This document shows, one piece after another, positions 31,717 to 43,810 of a stretch of DNA of 64,000 bases; the first letter of the stretch is position 1; each line of letters starts with the position of its first letter. The DNA lies in contig JAZBRI010000011.1 of assembly GCA_036874045.1 (NCBI GenBank), positions 7,321,001 to 7,385,000 of the forward strand, written 5' to 3'. A program made the translations under genes and the position numbers. This stretch comes from Cymodocea nodosa. Lineage: Eukaryota > Streptophyta > Magnoliopsida > Alismatales > Cymodoceaceae. The notes under the pieces were generated by a model. That model searched no databases, was not told where the DNA came from, and saw only the letters and a program-made list of their open reading frames with translations.

Positions 31717-34467
31717 TGTTAGAACCCGAGTATTTTGATAATACAAAACCTATGTAAGGAAACATATTGTATTTCACAGTTTAGTCAGTGCAATATAAGA
31801 TCAGAAGACAAATGGTACAAATTCCATGCAGCAAACAGATTGCAGTCTATACTAGAATATGCTGCTAAAGAAAATGAAACAGTTACAGATCAAAGTATCC
31901 GAAGAGCAAGTTTATAGCAGCAACAGCAAGACTATCGGACAGTTAGAAGGATAACTATCTGAATTTACAAAGCCTTCGGAGAGTTAAATAATCGGACAGT
32001 TAAGTTGGTTGAATGATCGGAGAGTTAAGGAGTTAACTATCTGGAAGCAAAAGGAAGATCGAAAAGTTAGAAAGGCTAACTATCCAAAACTTAAGTCATT
32101 CAATTAACCACGTGCAGAAATCCAGAACGGAATCTTAAAGGACTTTTCGGAGAGTTAGATAACTATCCGAGTTTTCTTTTCGAGTTTTTCAAAGAGTTAC
32201 AGGTTTAACTATTCGAAACTTAAGTCATCTTATTACGCACGTGTAGAATGGAGAAGCCGGTAGTTGAAAGCTTAAAAGGAAAAATTAGAGAGTTAGATAA
32301 CTATCCGAAAGTTCAAGAGACTTTCAGTAAGTTACAGTTTAACTATTCGAAACTTAAGTCATTGAAATTGCCACGTGCAGAATTCCAAACAGAAGCTTAT
32401 ATAAGTTTTCAGAGAGTTAGAAAGATAACTATCCGAAATTTCAAGAGAGTTTCGGTGAGTTACAAGTTAACCATCCGAAACTTAAGTCATTGAATTTCCC
32501 ATGTGTAGTGTTTAGAATGAAAAAGTGCATATTATTAACGGTTAAATGATGGTTAATTACATAATATTTAGCTTATCATATGACAATTAAGCCATTATGT
32601 TATAATTGCACTGTTATATGCTTTAATTGAAGAATCTGCTTAATTTTGGGGAATTAATGTTAATTTAGTACATTTATGAATTGTCGGTAAGTTGTAGGCT
32701 GTGAAATTCTTAAGTATCCGAATTTTCTGATATTTCAAATAGTTATGTTTAAATTGCCGAACAGTTATGTTTAGAGAGAATATTTTATTATTTCCAGATG
32801 TACACGTGTCGAAACCAGAATAAATGTCTTAAGTGAATTTTCAGTGAGTTAGCTGTAACTATCCAAAAATGCATCTGAGCATCGGATAGTTATACTTGTA
32901 ACTCTCCGAAATGTTATTTTATGTTTAAACTGCTATTGACACGTGTCGAGATCTAGTAGATTTACTTAAGTTATAACTTGTTAAGTTAGCATAACTGTAC
33001 GCGTTGAGTTACATGAATATACACTAAGGTAGCACGTTAGGTTAGCGGCTTATTTCTTTATTGCATGTATTTTATAATTATTTTCCAAAATGCCACTGTA
33101 GCAGTTGCAGGAACAGACAATTGGAAGGAAAAACCACGTTTGCACGTATCACGTAGGAATTCAATCGCGCATGGAGAAGGAAGCATCGCCGTTGATCTGA
33201 AGGAAGGAAATCCAACCGATCATTCAAGCAGAAGCAGTTACTACTGAAGAAATATAAAAGAGAAGAAGAAAAAAAGAAGAAAGTGTGATCGATGGATGGC
33301 CAGTGTATACAAAGGAGGAGCACCGAGCTTTCTGCAGATAGTATCGGTGATTCTCCGAAGTATCACACCAACCATCATTATCACCACCATAATCATGTAG
33401 AATTCCAGACAGATGCTCAAATGGGTTTTCGGAGAGTTAGAAAGATAACTATCTGAAAAATGGGAAGTTTTGGTGAGTTACACTCTTAACTATCCGAAAC
33501 TTAAGTTATGCTTTTATGCATAAGTAGATTTGAAGGGACAACTATCGGAGAGTTAAAAGAAAGTTCGGAGAGTTACAGTAGTTAACTATCTGAAAGTCAG
33601 GAGCTCTTTTCGGTAAGTTAAAATACAAGACTACGAACTCTTAACATTACACGTGAGCAACTTAAAATCCTCACGTGACTCAAATAAAAGATGAGTAAAG
33701 AATCGGTAAGTTATGAATGCATTTCGGCAAGTTATTTTTATAACCATTTGAAAGCTAGAGATTATCAGAATGTTACTTACTGAACATCAGACAGAATGGT
33801 AACTTACCATATTTAGGTTTGATTATTTAGCAAGTACAATAGAATACATTCATTGAAAGAAAAATATGATCGTTATACATTTGGTATAAATATGAGGAGT
33901 TTAAGAGAGGAATATACAGAGAGATAACGTATATACAATATACAGTGAGCTACACTCTAATTTCAATTACACTCAAGTTTACAAACAGTAAAGAATACTC
34001 AAAGGATCTACTGCAGAAAAAGCTCTGTGCGCCAAAACTCTGATTGAAAGATTCAAGGTATTGGTTCGTGGCTTCAACCTGAAAGCTACACTTAGTGATT
34101 AGTTTGAGTTTCGACCTGAAAACTCAAGAGGTTGGTTTTCTAGAGTTTATACCAGAAAACTTATGGGTGTTGGTTTTTTGGAGTTTATACCTGAAAACTT
34201 CTGTGTAGTTGGTTTTTGCTTCGACCTGAAAGCAAGTGTATAAGTGTTGAAACACTTAGTGAAATCCAAGTGAATCTTGGGGGTGGACTAGCCAAGTTGG
34301 TGAACCACCTAAAATTTGTTGTGTGTTACTTTTTACTTCTGTTTTGCATTCTTTCAGTCTCATCTCATTTCATATCTATTGAATCATTCGATTCAACATC
34401 AAAAGATTTTAAAAATTACACACATTCACCATTCACCCCCTCTTTGGTAAGCCTACCGATCCTAACA
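31717..34467 (+). mobile_element. Sirevirus A 5' LTR (about 1859 bp plus nested insert)
   Basis: TGTTAGAACCCGAG...CGATCCTAACA, followed by a primer site. The sequence at 32509-33395 is a foreign Athila LTR piece; removing it and one TSD copy leaves about 1859 bp, close to the solo LTR at 53864-55706 (1843 bp). Its body is an array of units of about 125-150 bp, each with a TCGGAGAGTTA...AACTATCCGAAA inverted pair, ACTTAAGTCAT and a CACGTG box followed by GAATTCC. Confidence 0.92.
32509..33395 (+). mobile_element. Truncated Athila LTR inserted in the Sirevirus A LTR
   Basis: An 887-bp segment starting TGTTTAGAATG (the true Athila LTR start) and ending ...CACCACCATAATCA, a point in the middle of the full LTR (compare 14797). 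It is flanked by identical TGTAG at 32504-32508 and 33396-33400, and the uninterrupted target is visible in the sibling LTR near 54668. It is in the plus orientation, opposite to the other Athila copies here. It has TG...CA ends by sequence although the CA end is internal to the normal LTR. Confidence 0.88.
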
Positions 34468-34469
34468 AT

Positions 34470-34484
34470 TAGTATTAGAGCAGA
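34470..34484 (+). other. Sirevirus A primer binding site (initiator tRNA-Met)
   Basis: TAGTATTAGAGCAGAGG follows the LTR; compare TGGTATCAGAGC. Two apparent transitions from the canonical site. Confidence 0.75.
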
Positions 34485-34519
34485 GGTTAATACTTCATAA
34501 GATTTAACCATCTAGATTT

Positions 34520-36066
34520 ATGGCTCAATTTGTTGAGGGACAAAACATCCACAGACCTCCTCTATTCGATGGTTCCAATTATAACTATTGGAAGAATAGA
34601 ATGGAGTGCTTCCTTAGGAGTTCTAATGTTAAACTCTGGAAGATTGTTGTTCTTGGAACTACACTTCCAACCAGTGATGTTATGAACTAGTTTGAAGAGG
34701 ATGAGAAAATCATCTAGTTGGATGCTAAAGGGTTGAATGCTATTTATTGTGCACTAACTACTGATCAATATAATAATGTATTTGCATGTAACCTCATGAG
34801 GCTTGGAAAATCCTTCAAGTTACTCACGAAGGTACAAGCCAAGTTAAGGATACAAAAATCAATATCCTGTTGAGAAAACTAGAATTGTTTAAAATGAATG
34901 ATAATGAAAACATAACTGAAATGTTTTCAAGATTTACTGAAATCATTAATAGTCTGAAAGACTTAGGAAATGAATTTTCTTCACGTGAATAGGTACAGAA
35001 GATCCTGAGGAGCTTAACTGTTGAGTGGAAATAGAAGTCCACATCTATTCAAGATTCCAAGGATCTCAACAATTACACAGTTGAAGAACTGTTGGGCAAT
35101 CTTTTGGCCCACGAAGTTCAGATGAAGGACTGGAAAGAGCAAGAAGGAGCTGTTGAAAAGAAAGCTGAAAAGAAAAAGGAAATAACATTTCCATCTATAG
35201 AAGAAGCTCCAAGCTCAGATGATGATGAGATCATGTTGCTGGCAAGGAACTTCAAAAAGTTCATGAAGAAAAAGAATAAACTCAGCTCCTCTAAAAGAAC
35301 TGTTCCTACATGTTTCAAATGTAAAAGGCAAGGGCACATACAGACCTTTTGTCCATTTTAGACAGAAGAGGATCAAGGAGATAAGAAGAAGAGATCGAAG
35401 GACAAAAAGAAGATGGCTCTCAAAGCTATGTGGGATGACAGTAGCTCTTCAAGCAGTTCATCAGATTCTGAAGATGAAGTTGCAGCCAACATGTGTTTTG
35501 CAGCACAAGAGGTATGCTCTTCTTCCTCTAGTTCAGAAAATGAGCATGATGATTTAGACATTAACAATCTTCTATCTATTGTAGATAATTTATATGTGGA
35601 GTGTAGAGAATTTAAGAAAGAAATTAAAAGGTTAAATCATTGCTTAGAAGAGTCATTTGCTGAATTAGAATCAACTATAGTTGAAAATAGAAATCTAAAA
35701 TCAAATTTAGATAAGTATAGTTGTGTTAATTGTGAATTAAAAGAAGAAAATAAAAATTTATTATCTACTATATCTGATTTGAAAGTTACCATATGTAAAT
35801 TTACTCAAGGTCAAAGAGGATTAAATAAAATAATAGGATTTCAACGACCAAATGGAAATAAATATGGCCTAGGGTATGCTATATCATAGGAAATACCTTA
35901 TTGTGGGGGAGTGATTTGATCTTATAGAGATGACACCACTGTGTTTGCCATCAAACGAAGATCAGGTCATATGTGGTTGCCAAGAGGCAATAGATTTAAT
36001 GTTTTAAGGACTAACTCTACTGGACCCAAGAAGATTTGGCTACCAAAAGCTTTAATTTCAGTATGA
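34520..36066 (+). pseudogene. Sirevirus A gag, broken
   Basis: ATG at 34520 gives MAQFVEGQNIHRPPLFDGS, the copia gag core with NYNYWKNRMECFLRSSN, then stops and a frameshift near 34795. From 34800 one frame carries ILLRKLELFKMNDNENITEMF, NLLAHEVQMKDWKEQE, a perfect zinc knuckle CFKCKRQGHIQTFC (35320-35355), MALKAMWDDSSSS (35413) and a long coiled coil (CREFKKEIKRLNHCLEESF ... NCELKEENKNLLSTISDL). It ends ...PKKIWLPKALISV-stop at 36064. Gag binds RNA and forms the particle. The extended C-terminal coiled coil is typical of Sireviruses. The stop at ISV is shared with C1, and at the same point in C2. Confidence 0.88.
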
Positions 36067-39000
36067 TTTGCAGGATGACAAGGAGTTTCAAGCACGTACA
36101 ACAAAATGGATTGTGGATAGTGGATGCTCAAAGCACATGACAGGTAAGAAAAGTTTTCTTGACTTTGTTAAAAACTTAAGTTCAGGATCTATTAAGTTTG
36201 GAAATAATGAAAAGTGTAAAATAACCGCAATAGGAAATATTACATCTAAAAATGGTATAATTGAGAATGTCTTGCATGTAAAAGGATTAAAACAAAATTT
36301 GCTAAGTGTAGGAAAATTATGTGATAAAGGTTATACTGTTTCTTTTAATGCTGAAAATTGTTACATTATTGATCCAGCCACAAATGAAACAAAATTTACT
36401 GGTATTAGAAATTGCTTAATTTATACATTAAACTTTCCATGTGAAAATTCTGCAAGCAATTCTTATTTGGTAGCAACTGGTGAAGATGATTGGGTGTGGC
36501 ATAGAAGACTTGGCCACATCAGTATGAAGAATATCAGAAAGTTATCCATGGGTGATCTTGTCAGGGGTCTACCTAAACTCACTTTTAAGAAAGATAAAGT
36601 GTGTAGTGAGTGAATGCTAGGGAAGTAGAAGAGAACTGCTCTTCATAGCAAAAATGTTTTTACCACCAAAAGGCCATTGGAACTGCTACATCTGGATTTG
36701 TTTGGTCCTTCTCAAGTTTCAAGTCTTGGGGGTTGAAAATATACCTTTGTTATTGTTGATGATTTCTCTAGATTAACTTGGGTAATATTTTTGACACATA
36801 AAAATGAAACTTGCAATGAGTTCAAGAATTTCTGCATAAGAGTTCAGAATCAGAATGAACTAATAGTGAAGAAAATCGGAAGTGATCATGGAAGAGAATT
36901 TGAAAACTATGAATTTGAAAACCTTTGCAATTCATTCGGAATTCTTCATGAATTCTCCTATCCTAGAACTCTTGCTCAAAATGGAGTTGTGGAAAGGAAA
37001 AATAGGACATTGCAAGAAATGGCTAAAACTATGTTAAATGCCACGGATCTACCTAAATTTCTCTAGGTAGAAGCTGTAGGAACAGCTTGTCATATTTCCA
37101 ACAGAACTCACATTAGATCTATGTTGAATAAGACACTATTTGAAATTTGGTTTGATAAGACTCCAAATGTTGGCTACTTTAAGACATTTGCATGCAAATG
37201 CTTTGTCTTAAATATAGGAAATGCTAAAGACAAGTTTGATGCAAAGTTTGAACCTGCCATACTTGTTGGTTACTCCTCTAGAAGCAAAGCTTACAAGATA
37301 TATTTTGCTAAAGATAGAAGAGTAGAGGAAAGTATAAATATTCAGTTTGATGAAGATCTGATCCAGAATTTCAAAAAGTTGAAGATTAAAAGTGATAGTG
37401 AAAATGAATACTTTGAAGATGATAACTGCAAGCAGAAACACAATTCACAAGCGTTAGACCAGAATCTCAACAATAGGTATCAGAATCATAACAATTGGAA
37501 GTTCAGATTTGATCATCCTGAGGAACAAATTATTGGAAATATATCTAAAGGGGTACAAACTAGAAGCAAAGCACAAGATATCTGCAATTTTTGTGCATTT
37601 ATGTCAGAAATAGAGTCAAAATTAGTAGATGAAACATGTAAGGATACCTACTGGACAATGGCTATGCAGGAAGAATTAAATCAGTTCCAAAAGAACAATG
37701 TTTGGGAACTTGTAGAAAAACCTGTAGGAAAATCCATCATTGGAACAAAATGGATTTTCAAAAACAAATTAGATGAAGAAGGTAACATTCTTAGAAATAA
37801 AGCTTGATTAGTTGCACAAGGCTACAATCAGCAGGAAGGTATTGACTATGAAGAAACTTTTGCTCCTGTAGCCAAGATTGAAGCTATCAGAATGTTGCTT
37901 GCTTTTGCAAGTAGTATGAAGATAAGATTGTTTCAGATGGATGTGAAAAGTGCCTTCTTAAATGGAGAAATTCAGGAAGAAGTGTTTGTTAAACAACTTC
38001 CTGGATTTGAAGATGAATTCAAGCCGGATCATGTCTACAAACTAAGAAAGGCTTTATATGGTCTGAAACAGGCACCTAGAGCTTGGTATGAGAAATTGAA
38101 AAAGTTTTTAACTGAAAACAATTTTTCTATCGGCAAAGTGGACAACACTTTATTTATCAAAATTTTTGATGTGCATATTTTGATTGTACAGATATATGTT
38201 GATGATATAGTTTTTGGAGCCACTTCAGAAGAACATTATCATGAATTTCAAAATTTGATGAAAAATAAATTTGAAATGAGCATGATGGGAGAATTGAAGT
38301 TTTTCTTAGGATTACAGATTCATCAAGCTCATAATGGCATTTTTGTCAACCAAGAAAAATATTGCAAAGAGATGTTGAAGAAATTTGGTTATGAAAACAT
38401 CAAACCTACAAATACTCCAATGAGTTCAAACATTAAATTGGAAATGAATGATTCAAGTGTTGTAGTGGATCAAAAGCAATATAGAGGCATGATTGGATCC
38501 CTATTATACCTTTTAGCTAGCAAGCCAGATATTATGTTTAGTGTATGCTTGTGTGCTAGATTTCAAGCATCACTAAAGGAATCACACTTGAAATCAGTCA
38601 AAAGGATTTTCAAATATCTACAAGGAACCAAAGATTTCAGACTATTCTACTTAGCTAATAGTAATCTGATTTTAACAGGCTATAGTGATGTAGATTATGC
38701 AAGTAGCAGATCTGATAGAAAAAGCACTAGTGGTACTTGTCAACTACTTGGAAATTCTTTAATCTCCTAGTTCAGTAGGAAACAAAATTGTATTGCTTTA
38801 TCTACTACTAAAGCCGAGTATATTGCAACAAGACTGTGCTGTGCTCAAATTCTTTGGATGCAGCAAACTCTAGCAGACTACAGATTGAAAATTCAAAATT
38901 CAATCATATTTTGTGATAACAGCAGTGCAATCAGTGTATCCAAGAATACAGTACTTCATTCCAGAGCCAAACATATCGAGATCAAACATCATTTTCTGAG

Positions 39001-39145
39001 AGATCATGTGGAAATAGCAAACATCTCACTTAAGTTTGTGCCAACAGAAAATCAACTTGCAGATATTTTCACCAAACCTTTAATTGAATCAACTTTTAAT
39101 CATATTAGAAAAAATCTAGGCATATGCTCTTTACAAGATCTTTAA
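36056..39145 (+). pseudogene. Sirevirus A pol (PR-IN-RT-RH), one frame with six stops
   Basis: The whole pol lies in a single frame, +1 relative to gag, opening just after a TAA at 36053. Protease WIVDSGCSKHMTG is intact. Integrase has WHRRLGHIS..., VIVDDFSRLTWVIFL, SDHGREFEN and NGVVERKNRTLQ, so its DD(35)E residues are present. RT has [32 protein letters not shown] and the YVDDIVF catalytic box; RNase H ends GICSLQDL-stop at 39145. Stops at 36611, 36626, 36734, 37064, 37805 and 38768 interrupt it; several replace Trp or Gln codons by single transitions. It is the best-preserved copia pol here. Confidence 0.92.
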
Positions 39146-39543
39146 ATATTTTTTCTTCATCAAACTCACCATATGGGAACTTGTTTTCTGCTAACTTATA
39201 CTCATGCAGGATATACTCAATATCAGTTTTACAATCCTCACCTTTTTATATAATGACAAAAAGGGGGAGAAGAATTTGGAAATTAAAGAAGCATATGGTC
39301 ACTTATAGTATTTCCAACAAGAACAGAAAGAGAACTATAAAAACGGGAAGAAAAACTCAACACATAGATAGGGGGAGAAGACAGCACAAAGTCAGGGGGA
39401 GGAATCTCACCATGTTAGTATACTCTTTATAAATTCCTATTTTATTTAGTTTTCTGTGTGACTGAATGTATAGAAATACTCTAGGGAGTAAAATACATGT
39501 AAATAAATGTAAAGGATTTTGTTATTATCAAAAAGGGGGAGAT
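39146..39543 (+). other. Sirevirus A 3' spacer with four polypurine motifs
   Basis: Purine tracts GACAAAAAGGGGGAGAAG (near 39256), ATAGGGGGAGAAG (near 39368), TCAGGGGGAGG (near 39393) and the LTR-adjacent CAAAAAGGGGGAGAT ending at 39543. No coding sequence. Confidence 0.85.
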
Positions 39544-40560
39544 TGTTAGAACCCGAGTATTTTGATAATGTAAAACCTATGTAAGAAAACATATTGTATT
39601 TCACAGTTTAGTCAGTGCAGTATAAGATCAAAAGGCAAATAGTACAAATTCCATGTAGCAAACAGATTGCAGTCTATACCAGAATATGCTGCTACAAAAA
39701 ATCAGACAGTTACATATCAAAGTATCCGAAGAGCAAGTTTACAGCAGCACCAACAAGACTATTAGACAGTTAGAAGGATAACTATCTGAATTTACAAAGC
39801 CTTCGGAGAGTTAAATAATCAGATAGTTAAGTTGGTTGAATGATCGAAGAGTTAGGAGTTAACTATCCAAAAGCAAAAGGAAAATTGAAAAGTTAGAAAG
39901 GTTAATTATCTGAAACTTAAGTCATTCAATTAACCACATGCAAAAATCTAGAATGGAATCTTAAATGACTTTTCGGAGAGTTAGATAACTATCTGAGTTT
40001 TTCGGAGAGTTACAAGTTTAACTATCCGAAACTTAAGTCATCTTATTACGCATGTGCAGAATGGAGAAGCAGGTAGTTGAAAGCTTAAAAGGAAAAATCG
40101 GAGAGTTAGATAACTATCCAAAAGTTCAAGAGAGTTTCGGTAAGTTACAGTTTAATTATCCAAAACTTAAGTCATTGAAATTGCCACGTGTAGAATTCTA
40201 AACAGAAGCTTATACAAGTTTCCAGAGAGTTAGAAAGATAACTATCCGAAATTTCTAGAGAGTTTTGGTGAGTTACAAGTTAACCATCCGAAACTCAAGT
40301 CATTGAATTTCCCACGTGTAGAATTCCAAACAGATGCTCAAATGGGTTTTCAGAGAGTTACACTCTTTACTATCCGAAACTTAAGCTATTCTTTTATGCA
40401 CGAGTAGATTTAAAGGGACAGCTGTCAGAGAGTTAAAAGAAAGTTCAGAGAGTTACAGTAGTTAACTATCTGAAAGTCAAGAGCTCTTTTCGGTAAGTTA
40501 AAATATAAAACTCCGAACTCTTGACATTACACGTGAGCAACTTAAAATCCTCACGTGACT
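39544..40560 (+). mobile_element. Sirevirus A 3' LTR, truncated
   Basis: TGTTAGAACCCGAG start after the polypurine tract; matches the 5' LTR for 1017 bp, then stops at CCTCACGTGACT where the relatives continue CAAATAAAAG. D1 coding sequence begins at the next base. This junction is not a normal element end, so a deletion or rearrangement has joined A to D1. Confidence 0.9.
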
Positions 40561-43369
40561 AGAGTTGGTGTGGGCACTATAAAATTTAAACTACATGATG
40601 GCATAGTTAGAATTCTAGAGGACGTTTCGCACATCCCAAAGCTTGGAAAAAGTCTGATCTCATTGATGGCCCTTGATGCTAAGGGTTATAGATATACAGG
40701 TGGTGAGGGGAAGATTAGCATACTGAAAGGCTCGTTAGTTGTTATGAAGGGAACCAAATCTGGTCCCTTATACATTTTGTAGGACACTCCAATTGTTGGC
40801 GCAACTACATCAGCTATATCTGGTCAGCAAGATTTTTCTGTCATGTGGCACTCAAGGATGGGTCATTTGGGGCAGAAAGGAATGCAGAAACTGAGTAGTT
40901 TGGGCAAGTTTGATGGGCACAAGGTTGTTTGTATTAACATGTGCAAGCATTGTGTCTTTGGCAAACAAAAAAGAGTGTCATTTGCACGCAATCAGCATAG
41001 CTCCAAGGGAGTTCTTGATTATATTCATGCTGATTGTTGGGGGTCTTCATGTCAGCCTTCTATTGCAGTTCCAGATATTTTCTTTCTATCATTGACTGTC
41101 ATTCAAGGATGAACTGGGTTTTCTTTTTGACACACAAAAGTGAAGCCTTTTCTTGCTTCAAGCATTGGAAGAAGTAGGTAGAAAACCAAACAGACAGAAA
41201 GGTAAAATATCTTTGAACTGATAATGATCTTGAGTTTTGTTCTCAAGAATTTGATAACTTTTGTAAAGATGAAGGTATTACACGGCATAACACTGTCAGG
41301 TATACCCCTCATCAAAATGGAGTGGTTGAAAGATTGAACGGAACACTCCTAGAAAAGGCACATTTTATGCTGTCTCATGTAGGTTTGAGCAAAAAGTTTT
41401 GGGCAGAGGCTGTTAACACAACTTCCTATCTGGTGAACAAGTCCCCTTCTAGTGCCTTAGATGGGAAGATACCTCTTGAGGTATGGTTGAAAAGATTTAC
41501 TAATTATTCAAAGCTTAGAATTTTCGAGTGTCCAGCTTACTATCATGTGAACAATGGCAAGCTGGAACCACGTGCCAAGAAAGGCATATTTGTGGGCTAT
41601 GGTGTTGGTGTAAAGGGATACAAGATATATCATATTGAGTCTCACAAAGTAATATATAGTCGTGATGTTACTTTTGATGAGAATTCTCTTTTGCAGGCAA
41701 CAAATAAACTAGCAGGTGAAACACCAGAAATTAAGCACACCCTTCCTTAAAAGATGGAGATAGATGATGCACAACAGCCACCTATCAATGATCAAGTTGA
41801 AATTAGAGAAATCTCATCTGAAACTCAGGAAAATGAAGTTGAGGAGGAAGAGGTGGAGCAACCACCACCAAGAACCATTGGCAAAGATCGTCCTAGAAGA
41901 GACGTTAGACCTCCGATTAGATATGACTACTATAGTTTGGTTGCTTTTGCCTTACAAGTAGTAGTTGAGATGGAGAATTTTGTTGATCCACCTACATATG
42001 AAGCTGCAATGAAAGATTCAGAAACTAGTCTTTGGATGTCTGCTATGGAGGAGGAACTCCAATCTCTCCATAAGAATAATACTTGGGAACTGGCGAAACG
42101 TCCAAAGAACACAAATATTGTTGGTTGCAAATGGGTCTATAAGAAGAAGATTAGGACTCAAGGCAACGCAGGTGTGCAGCACAAGGCAAGATTAGTTGCC
42201 AAAGGTTATTCACAGGGAGAAGGAGTTGACTTCAATGAGGTATTTGCTCCTGTTGTACGTCCTACATCTATTAGAATTTTGTTATCCATTGCTGCAGCAC
42301 ATAATTTAGAATTGGAACAACTAGATGTAAAAACGGCCTTCTTGCATGGTGAGTTGGAAGAAAATATTTGGATGGAACAACCAACAGGATTTGTGGTGAA
42401 AGGTAAATCTGATTGGGTGTGTAAATTAAATAAGTCCTTGTATGGACTTAAACAATCACCACGCCAATGGTACAAAAGGTTTGATGACTTTATAGTTAAA
42501 GTTGGTTTTAGACATAGCAACTATGATTCATGTGTATATGTTAAAACTCTTGATAAGAGTACACATGTTTATTTGTTATTGTATGTTGATGATATTCTTA
42601 TAGTTGTGAAGAATATCGAAGTAATACAGGAGCTGAAGGACACATTAAAATCAGAATTTGATATGAAGGACCTTGGTCCAGCTAGCAGAATTCTTGGAAT
42701 GGAGATTAGGCGTGAAAGAAATTCTGGTAAGCTGTTTTTGAATCAATAGAAGTATATTGAGAAGATCCTTAGTAGATTTGGTATGGCTTCATGCAAAGCC
42801 ATTAGCACGCCTTATAACAGAAATGTCAAATTGTCATCTGCGATGTGTCCACAAATTGATTCTGAAAAGCTTGATATGTAGTGAGTTCCTTATGCATAGA
42901 CAATTGGAAGTCTTATGTATGCTATGGTATGCACTAGGCCTGATCTGGCATATCCTTTGAGTGTTATTAGTAGGTTCATGTGCAATTCCGGTAGGGAACA
43001 TTGGAAAGCACTTAAAGGATATTCAGATATATGAAAGGAACTCCAAGTGTTGGCTTGATGTATGCAGCAGATCAGGGTTGTATTATGGCTGGTTATACAG
43101 ACTCAGACTATGCAGGTGATGTTGACATAAGGAGATCATTATCTGGTTATGTCTTTACATTTGTAGGATCTATTGTGAGTTGGAAATCAACTCTTTAGCC
43201 TACGGTATCTCTGTCCACAATTGAGGCTGAATATGTGGCTACGACAAAACCTGCAAAGGAAGGGATTTGGTTGAAAGGCTTACTTGGAGACTTTGGTTGG
43301 CGCATTAATAAAGCTGATATCTTCTATGATAGTCTTAGCGCTATTTGTCTCTCCAAAGATAATGTCTTT
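40561..43369 (+). pseudogene. Tork/Tnt1-type copia D1 pol, 5'-truncated, interrupted by D2
   Basis: Starts mid-polyprotein at RVGVGTIKFKLHDG. Integrase: MWHSRMGHLGQKGMQKL with CKHCVFGKQKR, then a one-base deletion near 41067 relative to D2, stops at 41176 and 41215, then NGVVERLNGTLLEKA and the GYGVGVKGYKIYHIES end. RT: MEEELQSLHKNNTWEL, WVYKKKIRTQGNAGVQHKAR, LYVDDILIV. RNase H with STIEAEYVA-type residues runs to CLSKDNVF, where D2 interrupts it. Protease, gag and the 5' LTR are lost at the A junction. Stops and a frameshift also occur at 42749-43020. The GPLYIL and GYGVGVKGYKIY motifs fit the Tork/Tnt1 lineage. Confidence 0.9.
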
Positions 43370-43742
43370 TGTTGTGTGGAAAGATCAAACAAACGTGGAG
43401 CATCTAGGGGTAGCGTGGAGAAGAGATCTACGTGGAAGATAGGATTGCGAGTGGAGAATTCGAAGAACAACAAATTTACGTGGTTCCCCAACACGGGTAC
43501 GTCCACGGGTGATCAATCTATCGTGATTCCTTGCTGTATGGTTGCTGGTACAAAGAAGGGGGAGAACAAAATCAAGGGATGGTTTGGCATGGCATCCCTT
43601 GGACGTAGATGACCCCTTACATATATAGGGGCAACAATTGGTGATACCTAAAAGACAAGTTTGCCCCTATACAAATTACCAAAGAAATACAACCATATTC
43701 AATGACACATACATATACTTGATGGAAGACACACGCATCACA
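43370..43742 (-). mobile_element. D2 3' LTR (373 bp)
   Basis: Minus-strand TGTGATGCGTGTG...CACACAACA. It is preceded at 43365-43369 by TCTTT, one copy of the D2 TSD. About 17 differences from the 5' LTR at 48687-49059 by eye (about 95% identity). Confidence 0.95.
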
Positions 43743-43810
43743 AATGTCCACCTTGTCTTTCATTAATCTTCACCACGAACAGGTGATGGATCACCAACAC
43801 CCAACTTGGG

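Noticed and set aside
34216..34500. 94-codon frame at the end of the Sirevirus A 5' LTR (and 55557-55757)
   Set aside because: It spans the LTR end and primer site; repeated only as part of the LTR.
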